A stretch of DNA of 64,000 nt from Pontibacillus yanchengensis (GCF_009856295.1 NZ_WMEU01000001.1:1054001-1118000); one strand, 5' to 3'; counted from the stretch's first letter, positions 17,377-27,069 are shown. Notes: generated by a model from the letters alone, not told the origin. Numbers and translations: made by a program.

Positions 17377-18348
17377 TCACACCGTGCTAAATCCATCATA
17401 AAATTCTACTGGAAGTACGATTCTAGACTTCACGGGTTCTTCATGGATGATGTTTAACAATGCTGTTACAGCCTGTTCCCCCATATCTTGAACAGGTTGA
17501 CGGATCGTGGAGAACGTTAATCCCGCTTCCTTACTACTCCTTAATCCATCATAACCTATGACCTGTACATCTTTAGGAATATTTTTTCCTTGTTTCTCTA
17601 ATGTGTTAATAATAATTCTAGCCCACTTGTCATTCATCGCAAAAATTCCATCTAGCTCAGGATGTTCTGACACGAATCCTTCAATGGTCTGTTCCAAGTG
17701 TTCAATCGGTTCTTCTTTTTCAAAAATAACACAGGAGATATCTATTTCTTGAGCTTTCTCTTCAAATCCATTGCGTCTATACATGGATTCATTTTTGATG
17801 GTTGAAATACTTCCCATGAAAGCTATGTTCGTACATCCTCGATTCACCAATTGCTGCGCGGCCATTTGCCCACCTTTGTGGTTATCACTCGTAATATAGA
17901 CGACATCCTCCGTAAAATGTCGGTCAATGCTTACAATCGGAAGGTTACTAGAGACATACTGATCGATATCTTCACTATATGTAATCGCAATTAAGCCATC
18001 AATTTTATTTTTTTCTAGCATATTAATATAGTTGATTTCCTTTTGGGCATCACTCTCAGAGTTACAGAGAATCATTTTATACCCATTACTAGATAACGTC
18101 TTTTCCACAAAGTACGCAAACTCAGAGAAAAAGGGATGCCAAATCGATGGAACAATTAAAGCAACTGATTGTGATTGCTGCATCTTGAAGTTTCTCGCCA
18201 CTTCATTCGGTTGATAATTCAAATCTTTAATCGCTTGTTCCACTTTAATACGAGTCGATTCCTTGACGGACCCCGTTCGATTAATAACCCTCGATACAGT
18301 GCCAAGTCCAACCCCTGCTTTTTGTGCCACATCTTTCATCGTACTCAT
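17377..18348 (-). CDS. scrR: LacI-family regulator of the sucrose operon
   Basis: A 323-residue LacI-family protein. The helix-turn-helix and hinge are at residues 1-60 (MKDVAQKAGVGLGTVSRVIN), followed by a periplasmic-binding-like effector domain. It lies directly upstream of scrA in the same direction, with three LacI-type operators between. The gene symbol is assigned from position. The ATG follows AGAAGGTGA. CcpA is a relative, but the linked operators and sucrose genes favour a local repressor. Confidence 0.87.
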   Translation of the reverse strand: MSTMKDVAQKAGVGLGTVSRVINRTGSVKESTRIKVEQAIKDLNYQPNEVARNFKMQQSQSVALIVPSIWHPFFSEFAYFVEKTLSSNGYKMILCNSESDAQKEINYINMLEKNKIDGLIAITYSEDIDQYVSSNLPIVSIDRHFTEDVVYITSDNHKGGQMAAQQLVNRGCTNIAFMGSISTIKNESMYRRNGFEEKAQEIDISCVIFEKEEPIEHLEQTIEGFVSEHPELDGIFAMNDKWARIIINTLEKQGKNIPKDVQVIGYDGLRSSKEAGLTFSTIRQPVQDMGEQAVTALLNIIHEEPVKSRIVLPVEFYDGFSTV

Positions 18349-18664
18349 TGTTTCACCTTCTCTCGTTCATACAAACTGGTGCTTGATATTCTATTATACC
18401 CTAGATACAGCCAGTGTTAAAACATCTACTTGGGTGGGATAGCTTCTTTAAATATCCTATTTGTGTAGGAAAACATAATTTAGAAACAAGAACCCTCTAG
18501 TGATTGGGACAGTTTAGATTTATGAACTGCCTTTTATTCGTTTAACGCAGGAATGATTACTACTTTTGGGACAGAGAAAATATCTAATCTATGAGCAGTT
18601 CACTCATCAAAGTTATCTAAGATTATGTAACAAAATTATGGAATGCCTAATAATATTAAAATAT
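18349..18664. other. Intergenic gap with no recognised gene
   Basis: About 316 bases between the xylulokinase stop and the LacI regulator start. The right part before the regulator presumably holds its promoter. I see no convincing ORF with a ribosome site, no strong hairpin and no repeat family member. Confidence 0.5.
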
Positions 18665-20170
18665 CTAGTTACAGTTATCTCTATACGTCTTTATTTCTTC
18701 ATTTACAGCTTTTGTATCGCTATAAATTCTTTTGAAGCTTCTGTAAAATCGCTCATATTGCTCCACTTGATCTAGTTGCGGATAGAAGGTTTCTCCATAC
18801 ATAACAAACATATTCACAGAATCTTCCAAAGTAGGAAACCATCCTACTCCATAACTAGCTAAAATGGCAGCACCTAGGCTTGGACCATGCTCATTCTCCA
18901 ATTTTTGTATGGATGCATCAAATATATTAGCTTGTATTTGTAACCAATTATCATTCTTTGCTCCACCACCTATGGAATAGATATGATTAATTTCATGATT
19001 CGATTCTCGTAAAATGTCTAGTGCTTCACGAAGAGAAAAGGTAACCCCTTCAACCACTGCACGGATGAAATGGTTGAACGTATGCGAAGCATCCATTCCA
19101 ATGAAACTTCCCCTGATTGTAGAATCACCGTGAGGGGTTCTCTCTCCTACAATATAAGGTGTAAACAACAAACCATTCGAGCCAGCTGGAACTTTATTAA
19201 TCTGCGCTAATAAACTTTCATAGGTTGCATCAGCAGCAAACGTGTCTTTAAACCAGCTTAAGCTATACCCAGCTGCAAGCGTTACGCCCATTACATAAAA
19301 AGCATCTTGCTTTCCATGGTTAAAATAATGAACCGCTCCGTTGTACTGGCGTTCGTCATGTTCCTCATAGCTCAACATAACTCCTGATGTACCAATGCTA
19401 CATAATGTTTTTCCTGAGGAGAGCACCCCTGCTCCTATTGCTCCACATGCATTATCTGCTCCCCCTGCAAAAACTTGCGTACTCGACGACAAACCACATC
19501 TTTTAGCTACTTCTTCTGTAATATTTCCTACACAATGATGTGATTCTACTAATTCAGGACAAAGGTCGATTGAAATCCCTAATGCCTCACATATAGTTAG
19601 ACTCCATTGTTTATTGACAACATCTAATAACAATGTACCAGCTGCATCTGAAAAATCCATTTGTAATTTGCAAGTCATTCGATACCGCAGATAATCCTTT
19701 GGTAACAAAAATGTGGTTGCTCTACTATAGTGATCAGGTTCATGATTTTTCACCCACAGTAGTTTTGGTAACGTAAAACCTTCTAAGGCAGGATTCTTTG
19801 CGATTTCATAAAGTTCTTCCCCAAGGGTTTCTTCAATATTTTTGCACTCTTGAGATGTTCTTGTATCATTCCATAAAATCGCATTCCGAATCACATTCCC
19901 TTTGTCATCTAACAATACCAAACCATGCATTTGACCGGAGTAAGAAATTCCTTGAATATGTGCTGCATCAATCCCGGTCTTCTGAATAACTTCTTCTATA
20001 GCTAAGTAGGTTTGTTGCACCCAATCTTCAGGATTTTGCTCGTTATAACCCGGATAAGGCTGTAATAGCGGATACTCCCTAGTAGCTTCTGCCACTACTT
20101 TTCCATCTTGACGAACAGCTAAAACTTTAACTCCACTCGTCCCCAAATCTATACCTAGTACATAGCACAT
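18665..20170 (-). CDS. xylB: Xylulokinase (FGGY family)
   Basis: A 501-residue FGGY carbohydrate kinase. The N-terminal LGIDLGTSGVKVL phosphate loop, SGQMHGLVLLD, ILWNDTRT and the C-terminal GGGAKNDNWLQIQANIF motif are typical of xylulokinase, which makes D-xylulose-5-phosphate. Start at 20170 follows AAGGAGGATCTAT; a start at 20224 would add 18 residues overlapping the permease. It is the last gene of an operon that has no xylose isomerase, only two isomerase-like TIM barrels, so the true substrate may be another ketose. Confidence 0.88.
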   Translation of the reverse strand: MCYVLGIDLGTSGVKVLAVRQDGKVVAEATREYPLLQPYPGYNEQNPEDWVQQTYLAIEEVIQKTGIDAAHIQGISYSGQMHGLVLLDDKGNVIRNAILWNDTRTSQECKNIEETLGEELYEIAKNPALEGFTLPKLLWVKNHEPDHYSRATTFLLPKDYLRYRMTCKLQMDFSDAAGTLLLDVVNKQWSLTICEALGISIDLCPELVESHHCVGNITEEVAKRCGLSSSTQVFAGGADNACGAIGAGVLSSGKTLCSIGTSGVMLSYEEHDERQYNGAVHYFNHGKQDAFYVMGVTLAAGYSLSWFKDTFAADATYESLLAQINKVPAGSNGLLFTPYIVGERTPHGDSTIRGSFIGMDASHTFNHFIRAVVEGVTFSLREALDILRESNHEINHIYSIGGGAKNDNWLQIQANIFDASIQKLENEHGPSLGAAILASYGVGWFPTLEDSVNMFVMYGETFYPQLDQVEQYERFYRSFKRIYSDTKAVNEEIKTYRDNCN

Positions 20171-20186
20171 ATAGATCCTCCTTCTA

Positions 20187-21023
20187 TTATCCTTTTGTAG
20201 CCCCAGTCGTAAGACCATCAACAATATACTTCTGTAAGAAGATGAAGGCTATTACAATTGGTAAGGATGACACGAATGAGGCAGCCATTAAGTTGTTCCA
20301 AACCGACTGATACTCCCCCATATAATTGAAAATACCAACAGTTACTGGTCTCATTGAGTTGTCATTTGATAGCGTCAATGCGAAAAGAAGTTCATTCCAA
20401 GCCATTAGAAATGTAAAAGTTCCTACTGTAATTAAACCAGTTCGGGTTAATGGAAGAATTACTTTAAAGAATGTAGTAAACTTATTACATCCATCGATAA
20501 GTGCCGCTTCTTCTAATCCTTTAGGTAGTCGTAAAAAGAAAGGACGTAACAGGATGATTGCAAACGGTAATAAAACAGTCGTATTCGCAATGATCAACCC
20601 AAGAAATGTATCGGTAAGTCCTATTTTTTGATAAATAATGTATAGTGGTGTGGCCATAATAATGGTTGGAAACATTTGACTCGTGATAAGGATTCCAACA
20701 ATGACAACCAATCCAGTAATTTTCTTACGTGCTAAAGCGTATGCTGCTGGTGCAGAAAGTAATAATGTTAGTAGCATACTACCAGATCCAATGATAAAGC
20801 TATTTTTCATATACAGAAGCATTGATTTTTCACCTTGAAAAATCTCAACATATGGTTTGAATGTAGGTTCATTTGGAAAGAAAATCGGTGGGCTGGAGAA
20901 AATTTCATTTAATGGCTTAATCGACGTAATAAACATCCAATAGACCGGGAACATCATTATACACGTTGCTAGAATACCAAGTACCATAAATAGGATTGTA
21001 CGTCTATTATTTGTATTTACCAT
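20187..21023 (-). CDS. Sugar ABC transporter permease (MalG-like)
   Basis: A 278-residue inner-membrane permease with six segments and the EAA loop (EEAALIDGCNKFTTFFKVILP). Its ATG overlaps the preceding permease stop by one base. It belongs to the operon with the ADP-ribosylglycohydrolase-family gene and xylulokinase. No ATPase partner gene is present. Confidence 0.92.
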   Translation of the reverse strand: MVNTNNRRTILFMVLGILATCIMMFPVYWMFITSIKPLNEIFSSPPIFFPNEPTFKPYVEIFQGEKSMLLYMKNSFIIGSGSMLLTLLLSAPAAYALARKKITGLVVIVGILITSQMFPTIIMATPLYIIYQKIGLTDTFLGLIIANTTVLLPFAIILLRPFFLRLPKGLEEAALIDGCNKFTTFFKVILPLTRTGLITVGTFTFLMAWNELLFALTLSNDNSMRPVTVGIFNYMGEYQSVWNNLMAASFVSSLPIVIAFIFLQKYIVDGLTTGATKG

Positions 21024-21976
21024 TAGTTCGCTTCCTCCTTTTGCATTAGTTTCAGATACACAATTGCAAGAATAATTACAAGGATTAGCATAATTCCGCT
21101 AACTGCTCCACCTTCTCCAAAGTTGAATTGCAAGAATGATAGTTTATATGCATAATATGGAATAACAGTGGTAGCATCTAATGGGCCGCCACCAGTCATT
21201 ACATAAATAAGGTCAAACACTTTAAATGAGTTGATTAGCCCAAGCATCAGTAATACTAATATGGTTGGCTTCATCAATGGTAAAGTGATTTTCAAAAACG
21301 ACCTCCACCCGTTTGCTCCATCAATTTTGGCTGCTTCATACAAATCACGAGGTAATGTAGAAAGACCACCTAATAAAATAATCATATAGAATGGGATCCC
21401 GTGCCATATGTTTGCGGCAGTAACAGCTATTAGGGCAAACTGTTCACTTGAAACCCATAATATATTTTCTTCAATTAATCCTACTTGCGTTAAGACAAAG
21501 TTTAATACTCCTGAATCCCCGGCCATGATCCACTTATAGAGAACTCCTACTACAACAGATGGAAGCATCCACACTACAAGGATTAACCCTCTCATAAAGT
21601 TCACACCAGGAAACTTTTGTCTAAATAATACTGCAAGCGCGAACCCTATAATAAACTCAATAACAATACAGGCAAATGTAAAGATAAACGAATTAACTAA
21701 GGCCTTATACAGTAAAGGGTCTGAGAATATAGCCTGATAGTTCGCTAGACCTGCCCATACTCCGCCTGTCATAAAGTTTGATACATCCATTTTTTTAAAA
21801 CTCAACATAATATTATATAAAATAGGATAAAGGATAAAAATCAAGAAGAATAGAATGGTTGGAAATAAGAAAAGATGGTCGGTAAACCAATTCATTTTCC
21901 TCTTACTATTTTTCTTGTACTTAACCTTCTGCTTTGTATTCATATTTAATTTTGTCGCTCCCGTTTTCATGTCCAT
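21023..21976 (-). CDS. Sugar ABC transporter permease (MalF-like)
   Basis: A 317-residue permease with a basic 28-residue cytoplasmic tail rich in Lys, six membrane segments and the EAA loop (YEAAKIDGANGWRSFLKITLP). The ATG follows AAAGGAGGGCG. It pairs with the MalG-like permease downstream and the lipoprotein gene upstream. Confidence 0.92.
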   Translation of the reverse strand: MDMKTGATKLNMNTKQKVKYKKNSKRKMNWFTDHLFLFPTILFFLIFILYPILYNIMLSFKKMDVSNFMTGGVWAGLANYQAIFSDPLLYKALVNSFIFTFACIVIEFIIGFALAVLFRQKFPGVNFMRGLILVVWMLPSVVVGVLYKWIMAGDSGVLNFVLTQVGLIEENILWVSSEQFALIAVTAANIWHGIPFYMIILLGGLSTLPRDLYEAAKIDGANGWRSFLKITLPLMKPTILVLLMLGLINSFKVFDLIYVMTGGGPLDATTVIPYYAYKLSFLQFNFGEGGAVSGIMLILVIILAIVYLKLMQKEEAN

Positions 21977-22054
21977 TCGAACGCCCTCCTTTAAAGCAAT
22001 GGTGCTGTGTTTGATACCACAACACCATCACTTGAAGATCCTATTGAGGTTTTT

Positions 22055-23305
22055 TTATTCTGTCATTAGTAGAGGCTTAATTTCCTTTTCTGCTTCTTTG
22101 GCAATTTTTTTAGCATCTTTTCCTAAAACCGTTGCTTGTACTAATTCTTGTACCACCGCTGAAATCTCAGGATAGTTCGGTCCATAAGCTCTCGATTTAG
22201 CATATTCTAACCCTTTCGTAAATACCTTCATATTTGGATCGTTTACAATCTCTGGAGCTTCTGCAATTGCCTTTACGCTTGGAAGGTTACCATCTTCTAG
22301 AATAAAGCTTTTGTATGTTTCGTCATCATAAAAGAACTTCATAAACTCAAATGCTTCTTCCTTGTGTTTACTGGTGGAACCAATTCCGATTGCTTCCCCA
22401 CCGATGATAGTAGCCCGTTGTTTCCCTTTTGGTAATTCAGCAACCGCCCATTCGAAATCAGCTTCTTGGTTTAATGTAGGCACATTCCAACTTCCATTAA
22501 TCTGCATAGCTGCCTGTTCCGATAAGAATTGTAAGTTGGCATCATTCTGTTGCCAGTTAAGCATTTCTTTGGAGACAGAGCCATCCTCTAATAAAGTTTG
22601 ACGGAACTCAATTGCATTAACGCCTTCTTCACTTGATAATGTATCTAAGTCAGCACCTGCCTGCCAGATCCAAGGCAAGAAATTGAACGTCCCCTGTTCA
22701 TCTTTTGATCCCGCCATAGCTAATCCATACACATTATCGTTTGTTAACTTACTTGCATAATCACGGATATCTTCCCATGTTTCAGGGGGCGAATCCAGTC
22801 CAGCTTTTTCGAACATTTCTTTGTTATAATAAAGAGCTAAGTCGTTGTTGTATAGTGGCAAACCATAATAATCCCCTTTAAAAATTTGTGGCTCTAATGA
22901 CCCTTCGAAGAACTTTTGATCCAATCCAGATTCATTAATCATTTTAGAGATATTTGCAGCTATACCAGCGTCTGCAAAAGCCTGAAAACGGGAGTGAGAA
23001 TTGACAAAAAGGTCAGGTAGTTCATTTGCTGCTGCAGCATTGATCATCTTCGAGTCAAAATTACTTCTGGTGATTTCCGTACGTTTAATCTGTATATCTT
23101 CATGTTCTTCATTAAATTTTTCAATAACATTGATGTAAGCATCTCTTCCTTGCATAAAGTCCCAAATCTCAAGGGTTACTTGATCGCTACCTTCTGCCTG
23201 ATTTGCTTCTGAAGAACTAGCTGAATCTCCACCACTACAAGCCGTTATCACACCCATGATTAAAAATACACTGAACACCAATAAGAAATGTTTTATTCGG
23301 AACAT
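22055..23305 (-). CDS. Sugar-binding lipoprotein
   Basis: A 416-residue family 1 solute-binding lipoprotein with a hydrophobic signal and lipobox ITAC at about residue 23, then a Ser/Glu-rich linker. Start at 23305 follows AGGGAGGG; the upstream ATG at 23344 would place 13 polar residues ahead of the signal. It should deliver the unknown sugar of this operon to the permeases. Substrate specificity cannot be read from the sequence. Confidence 0.92.
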   Translation of the reverse strand: MFRIKHFLLVFSVFLIMGVITACSGGDSASSSEANQAEGSDQVTLEIWDFMQGRDAYINVIEKFNEEHEDIQIKRTEITRSNFDSKMINAAAANELPDLFVNSHSRFQAFADAGIAANISKMINESGLDQKFFEGSLEPQIFKGDYYGLPLYNNDLALYYNKEMFEKAGLDSPPETWEDIRDYASKLTNDNVYGLAMAGSKDEQGTFNFLPWIWQAGADLDTLSSEEGVNAIEFRQTLLEDGSVSKEMLNWQQNDANLQFLSEQAAMQINGSWNVPTLNQEADFEWAVAELPKGKQRATIIGGEAIGIGSTSKHKEEAFEFMKFFYDDETYKSFILEDGNLPSVKAIAEAPEIVNDPNMKVFTKGLEYAKSRAYGPNYPEISAVVQELVQATVLGKDAKKIAKEAEKEIKPLLMTE

Positions 23306-23356
23306 AAAATGCCCTCCCTTTATTTTTTTACCAGCCGTCTGCATTTTCTTTGGATC

Positions 23357-24460
23357 CTATACGGTAACCATGGCAAGCTCTTCAGCCAGTGCCCGAACCT
23401 CTAATTCCTTCTTATTCACTTCTATAACTTGTTCAACCCACTCTGTTGGAAGAGCAGATTCACCGTGTAAAGCACCTACCCAGGCTCCTACTAGATTAGC
23501 ATTGGTATCCGTGTCTCTTCCTAAATTACAACAGGCAGGGATAGCGCTTACATTTCCTCCCTTAAAAACAAAAGCAGCAATTGCAAAGGGGATTTGCTCT
23601 GCAAAGAAAAATGTAGTGTAGCTCTCATCTGAATAGTCAATAGGCTCTACTTTTGGTGGCAACGGTGCATCCCTTTCAATTGGAGGATCTTGACCTGTAA
23701 TTTCCCAAATGTGTGCTGTATTTGGCATCAAAGCATGTTGATATAGCTTTTCTGCTAGATCCCAAATATCAGTAGCTTCTTCTGCAAGGGAAATAGCACG
23801 CTTTATTAATGTTGCTGCTAAAGGACCGCATTGATGTAACATAGCGTCAATCATTGATTGGTGAGTTGCCTCTTCTTTCAAACCTTCTGCAATACCCGCA
23901 ACTACAGCTGCTACAAAATCTTGTTCAAGTGGAGCTTTCCAAATGCTTGATAAATATCTACCTTCCTTAGCAGCACCTTCAGGGTCACCTGCATGGATAA
24001 TACCAATTGGGAACCACCAACCAATCCCACCTCCTTGTTTATAGGAACGTCCACATTCCTCAGCACTTACTTCTCCATTCTTAATCTTGTGGAGGGCACC
24101 TACCATTATTTGAGGCCATTGAGTATCTAATTCTCCATTTTTTAATAGCCAGTCAACTAACTTTTCAGGCGTTCTCTCCCCCTTTGTTTCAATAATGAAC
24201 TTAGTTATGTCTTTTCTACAAAATGTATCATCTGTTATACTACCTGGCTCTGGGTGCAGTGCATAACCTGGGAAGAATGTCCCTTGAGGATCTGTCAATC
24301 TTTCTGGTAACAGATAAGGTTCCTCATAACGAAGCAGCCCTTTAACTTCTCCAATATATTTTTGAATTCGTTTGTAGTGACTGCTCTCCATTGGGCCCCC
24401 CATTGCATCTCCTATTGCAGCACCCAAATAACTTCCTATCATTTTATCTTTTGTACTCAT
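23357..24460 (-). CDS. ADP-ribosylglycohydrolase-family protein in a sugar operon
   Basis: A 367-residue protein of the ARH/DraG fold. The two metal-binding motifs are present: SITDDT at residues 74-79 and GRDTDT at 314-319. Classical members remove ADP-ribose from proteins or split ADP-ribosyl bonds with two Mg ions. Here it lies between a TIM-barrel isomerase and the sugar-binding lipoprotein, with no ADP-ribosyltransferase nearby, so I infer that it hydrolyses an imported pentosyl or other N/O-glycoside. No signal peptide is seen. Its actual substrate is unknown. Confidence 0.85.
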   Translation of the reverse strand: MSTKDKMIGSYLGAAIGDAMGGPMESSHYKRIQKYIGEVKGLLRYEEPYLLPERLTDPQGTFFPGYALHPEPGSITDDTFCRKDITKFIIETKGERTPEKLVDWLLKNGELDTQWPQIMVGALHKIKNGEVSAEECGRSYKQGGGIGWWFPIGIIHAGDPEGAAKEGRYLSSIWKAPLEQDFVAAVVAGIAEGLKEEATHQSMIDAMLHQCGPLAATLIKRAISLAEEATDIWDLAEKLYQHALMPNTAHIWEITGQDPPIERDAPLPPKVEPIDYSDESYTTFFFAEQIPFAIAAFVFKGGNVSAIPACCNLGRDTDTNANLVGAWVGALHGESALPTEWVEQVIEVNKKELEVRALAEELAMVTV

Positions 24461-24494
24461 GTAACCCCTCCATATGGTAATCTCAATATAAACA

Positions 24495-25316
24495 TCATAC
24501 GTTAGCTACTATGAACTTCTTCCCATTCGCTAGACTTGTGCGAATCCACTCCTCTTCTTGTTTTAATGTATCCACTTCGTTTTCTAATTTAGGCATCCAT
24601 TGTTCAAGCACAACATTTATATTCATGCCACAGTATTGTTGGATGACATCCATTACTTCTTGGATATCTTGCATTCCTTCCCCAAGGGGACAACCTCGAA
24701 CATTAACTCCAATACCTTCTGGATGCATGTGCATATCATAATCTTTTAAGTGTAGTGATTTCGCAAAAGGTGCGAGCATTTTAACTGTTTCTAAGGGCCA
24801 CTCCTGTTGTGCAATGGAATTACCTGTATCTACACAAGTACCAACAAGCGGATGATCTATTTCTTTCAGAAGAGCAACTAGGTCTTCCGATTTCATAGTG
24901 AAGTGATTTTCTATCGCAATGGATACTCCTGCTCTCTCATACTCTGGAAGAACTAAAACAATCGCATCTCGAATTTCATAGTATGTGAGGTTTAGGTTTG
25001 GCGCATGAGGAGCAACACGAACAAGTTTAGCATCTAGTGATTGGGCTATCTCTAAGTGTCTAAGTAATATCTCTTTTGTTGCTCCAGCAGTTCCAGCCTC
25101 TAGTACTATATTATTCTTGCTAGCTATCTCTTTCACTCTTAGTAGATCTGCTTGTGTATAATCATCTAATGGTAAATTTTCTGCAAACTGTACTAAATCT
25201 GCTCCTAAATCTGCAGCTTTCTCTACCAATCCAACAGCATCTAATGGCTGTTCTGGCTGAAATGTTTTGGTTCCAACCGAATATCGGAACATAAAGCTCC
25301 CTAAACCTATTAACAT
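24495..25316 (-). CDS. Sugar phosphate isomerase/epimerase-like TIM barrel (second)
   Basis: A 273-residue xylose-isomerase-like (AP endonuclease 2 family) TIM barrel. Acidic and His residues expected of the metal site occur in IENH (about 147), CVDTGN (about 180), SLHLKDYD (about 208) and VVLEQW near 250. It overlaps the larger isomerase-like gene by seven bases, so the two are translationally coupled. Members isomerise or epimerise sugars, keto-sugars or inositol compounds; the reaction here is unknown. Confidence 0.85.
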   Translation of the reverse strand: MLIGLGSFMFRYSVGTKTFQPEQPLDAVGLVEKAADLGADLVQFAENLPLDDYTQADLLRVKEIASKNNIVLEAGTAGATKEILLRHLEIAQSLDAKLVRVAPHAPNLNLTYYEIRDAIVLVLPEYERAGVSIAIENHFTMKSEDLVALLKEIDHPLVGTCVDTGNSIAQQEWPLETVKMLAPFAKSLHLKDYDMHMHPEGIGVNVRGCPLGEGMQDIQEVMDVIQQYCGMNINVVLEQWMPKLENEVDTLKQEEEWIRTSLANGKKFIVANV

Positions 25317-26296
25317 TTAGCATCCTCCCTTGTCTTGCTAGCCAATTGTTCGAATAGGAAATTAAACGTTTGTGCTGGGTTCCCTTTATTCACGTGTTCT
25401 TGGATGACATTAGGACCAATGTTATACATTAATTCTTGGGCTTGTTTCATGATGTTATTGGTAACTGCAAAGGATTCTGCTGGATCTCCGTGTCGAGTAA
25501 ATACATCATACGTTAACCAACCTGACCAATTCATTCGATCCAGATAGTAAAGCGTTTCCACGAGATCCCATAGGTTTACAGAGCCCGGTAGCATATCCCA
25601 ATCCCAAGCACGGTTATTGTCATTGAAATGAACATAAAATAAACGACCCGTCTGAGCGGCTAAGCACGCCATTTCCGCTGGGTTTTCTTGAGCAGCTAAT
25701 GCATGCCCTACATCCATCGTTACACCCACATTGGGTAGGCCAACTCGATCGCAAACATGAAGTGTTCTACCCATATCTGCTAAAATAATATTATTTCGTG
25801 CCTCATATGGTTTATATTCCAGACTCACCTTAATGTCACTGCGGTGTGAGGCTCCCTCTTTTAATCCTTCAATCAACCAATTCCATTGATCTCGATAATC
25901 CACCTGGAAATTATAATCATGCCCATCAATCAGAGGGCAGCACGTCACCATTTCTGTGCCTAAATCAGCTGCCAAATCCATGGCTTTCTGTAAATATGTA
26001 ATCGCTTCTTTCCTGATAGTTGGATCAGGATTGGTGAAGGATCCATATTTAAATTTAGATTCGGATTTAACGTTCAAATTCACGGCTGAAACAGCTAATC
26101 CTGTATCTTTAATCGCTTCAACAGTACGCTCATAATCTTCAAAATCTTGAGGGTACACGATTTCAATTCCATCTACCCCAGGTATATCTTTAGCAATTTT
26201 CAAGTTCTCATAAATGCTTCTTGCCGGTTGGTACTCATGAAAGCGATCAGCATATTTCCCTAACAACCCTACAATTAGTGAATTCTTTAATTCCAT
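25310..26296 (-). CDS. Xylose-isomerase-like TIM barrel (first)
   Basis: A 328-residue TIM-barrel sugar isomerase/epimerase. Metal-site candidates are the Glu in VSLEYKP, Asp-His in MDVGHA, the His and Asp in FYVHFNDN, and Asp in YDVF. It is the first structural gene behind the GntR gene and has an operator palindrome 31 bases upstream. It is a candidate for the aldose-ketose step that would feed the operon's xylulokinase. That link is inference; no specific enzyme of known activity can be named. Confidence 0.83.
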   Translation of the reverse strand: MELKNSLIVGLLGKYADRFHEYQPARSIYENLKIAKDIPGVDGIEIVYPQDFEDYERTVEAIKDTGLAVSAVNLNVKSESKFKYGSFTNPDPTIRKEAITYLQKAMDLAADLGTEMVTCCPLIDGHDYNFQVDYRDQWNWLIEGLKEGASHRSDIKVSLEYKPYEARNNIILADMGRTLHVCDRVGLPNVGVTMDVGHALAAQENPAEMACLAAQTGRLFYVHFNDNNRAWDWDMLPGSVNLWDLVETLYYLDRMNWSGWLTYDVFTRHGDPAESFAVTNNIMKQAQELMYNIGPNVIQEHVNKGNPAQTFNFLFEQLASKTREDAKC

Positions 26297-26327
26297 TTAT
26301 AAATCCCCTCTCTAATTTTTATTTTCG

Positions 26328-26342
26328 TATACATTGTATACA
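26328..26342. promoter_or_regulatory. Candidate GntR operator, GTATACATTGTATAC
   Basis: Perfect 15-base odd palindrome in the 73-base gap between the GntR gene and the first isomerase-like gene. A near-identical sequence lies upstream of the GntR gene itself (27055-27069). FCD-type GntR regulators bind short palindromes of this kind. Confidence 0.75.
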
Positions 26343-26369
26343 AAGATTGATAAAAAAATTTCCAACCTA

Positions 26370-27014
26370 CTATTTATCAGCTTTCTCTGCTAATAATGGT
26401 GTCGTCTTGCGAATATGTTCGAGCATTAGCTTCTCTGCTCTTTCAGAATCTTTTACTTCTATCGCATCTAATATATCCATATGTTCCTGGTACGTTTCCT
26501 CTGGACTTCGCAGAATTCCTAAGTCCAATGCAATGGAAAGAACTTGCGTATTTTCAATGTTTCGCTTGAGCACAGGATTTTTTGCCTCTTCTAATAAAGT
26601 AGTGTGAAAAATGCGATCCGCTTTATGATAGGGATCGTAATTTCCTTCTTCAAATTTCGGGTAAGCGTTTGCAAACAATGTTCTTAAATATAGAACAGTA
26701 GCATCATCCATCCGTTCAGCAGATAGCCTACAAGCCAACCCTTCTAGAACTGCCCTCACCTCCCATATTGAAGTAAGAAATTCTGTTGAAAATTGATTAA
26801 CGAAAACACCTTGAGCTGTTATCTCTAAATAGTAATCTCTTTCCAGTTCACTGAATGCTCTTCGAAGAGGAGTTCTACTCACCCCTAAACGATTCGCCAT
26901 TTGATCTTGAATAATCTTGTCCCCTGGCTTAAGTTCACCATTCGTAATCATCATACGAATATCTTCATACACCTTCTTTTCTAGAAAGCTTCCATTTGTG
27001 GCTTGATTACTCAT
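26370..27014 (-). CDS. GntR-family regulator (FadR/FCD type)
   Basis: A 214-residue regulator. The N-terminal winged helix (residues about 10-75, MANRLGVSRTPLRRAFSELE) is followed by an all-helical FCD ligand domain with histidines (HKADRIFHTTLL, EHMDIL, LEHIRKT) that often bind a metal. It starts the isomerase-ARH-ABC-xylulokinase gene block and has palindromes on both sides, which suggests control of itself and the operon. The ligand is probably the substrate or a breakdown intermediate. Confidence 0.9.
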   Translation of the reverse strand: MSNQATNGSFLEKKVYEDIRMMITNGELKPGDKIIQDQMANRLGVSRTPLRRAFSELERDYYLEITAQGVFVNQFSTEFLTSIWEVRAVLEGLACRLSAERMDDATVLYLRTLFANAYPKFEEGNYDPYHKADRIFHTTLLEEAKNPVLKRNIENTQVLSIALDLGILRSPEETYQEHMDILDAIEVKDSERAEKLMLEHIRKTTPLLAEKADK

Positions 27015-27054
27015 TTACTTCACCTATTTCATTTTCGTATTCTTCGTATTCTTC

Positions 27055-27069
27055 GTATACAATGTATGC
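27055..27069. promoter_or_regulatory. Second GntR operator with adjacent direct repeats
   Basis: GTATACAATGTATGC is one base from a perfect palindrome and matches the 26328 site. It is preceded by three TTCGTAT repeats spaced nine bases apart (27034-27060). It lies 41 bases upstream of the GntR start, as expected for autoregulation. Confidence 0.65.

Noticed and set aside
18566..18775. A 69-codon plus-strand ORF near the xylulokinase end
   Set aside because: It overlaps the 3' end of xylB, has no ribosome site and an odd composition.
27034..27069. Short TTCGTAT repeats as a CRISPR-like array
   Set aside because: Only three very short units with two-base spacers; they belong to the GntR operator region. 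No CRISPR array was seen in the window.
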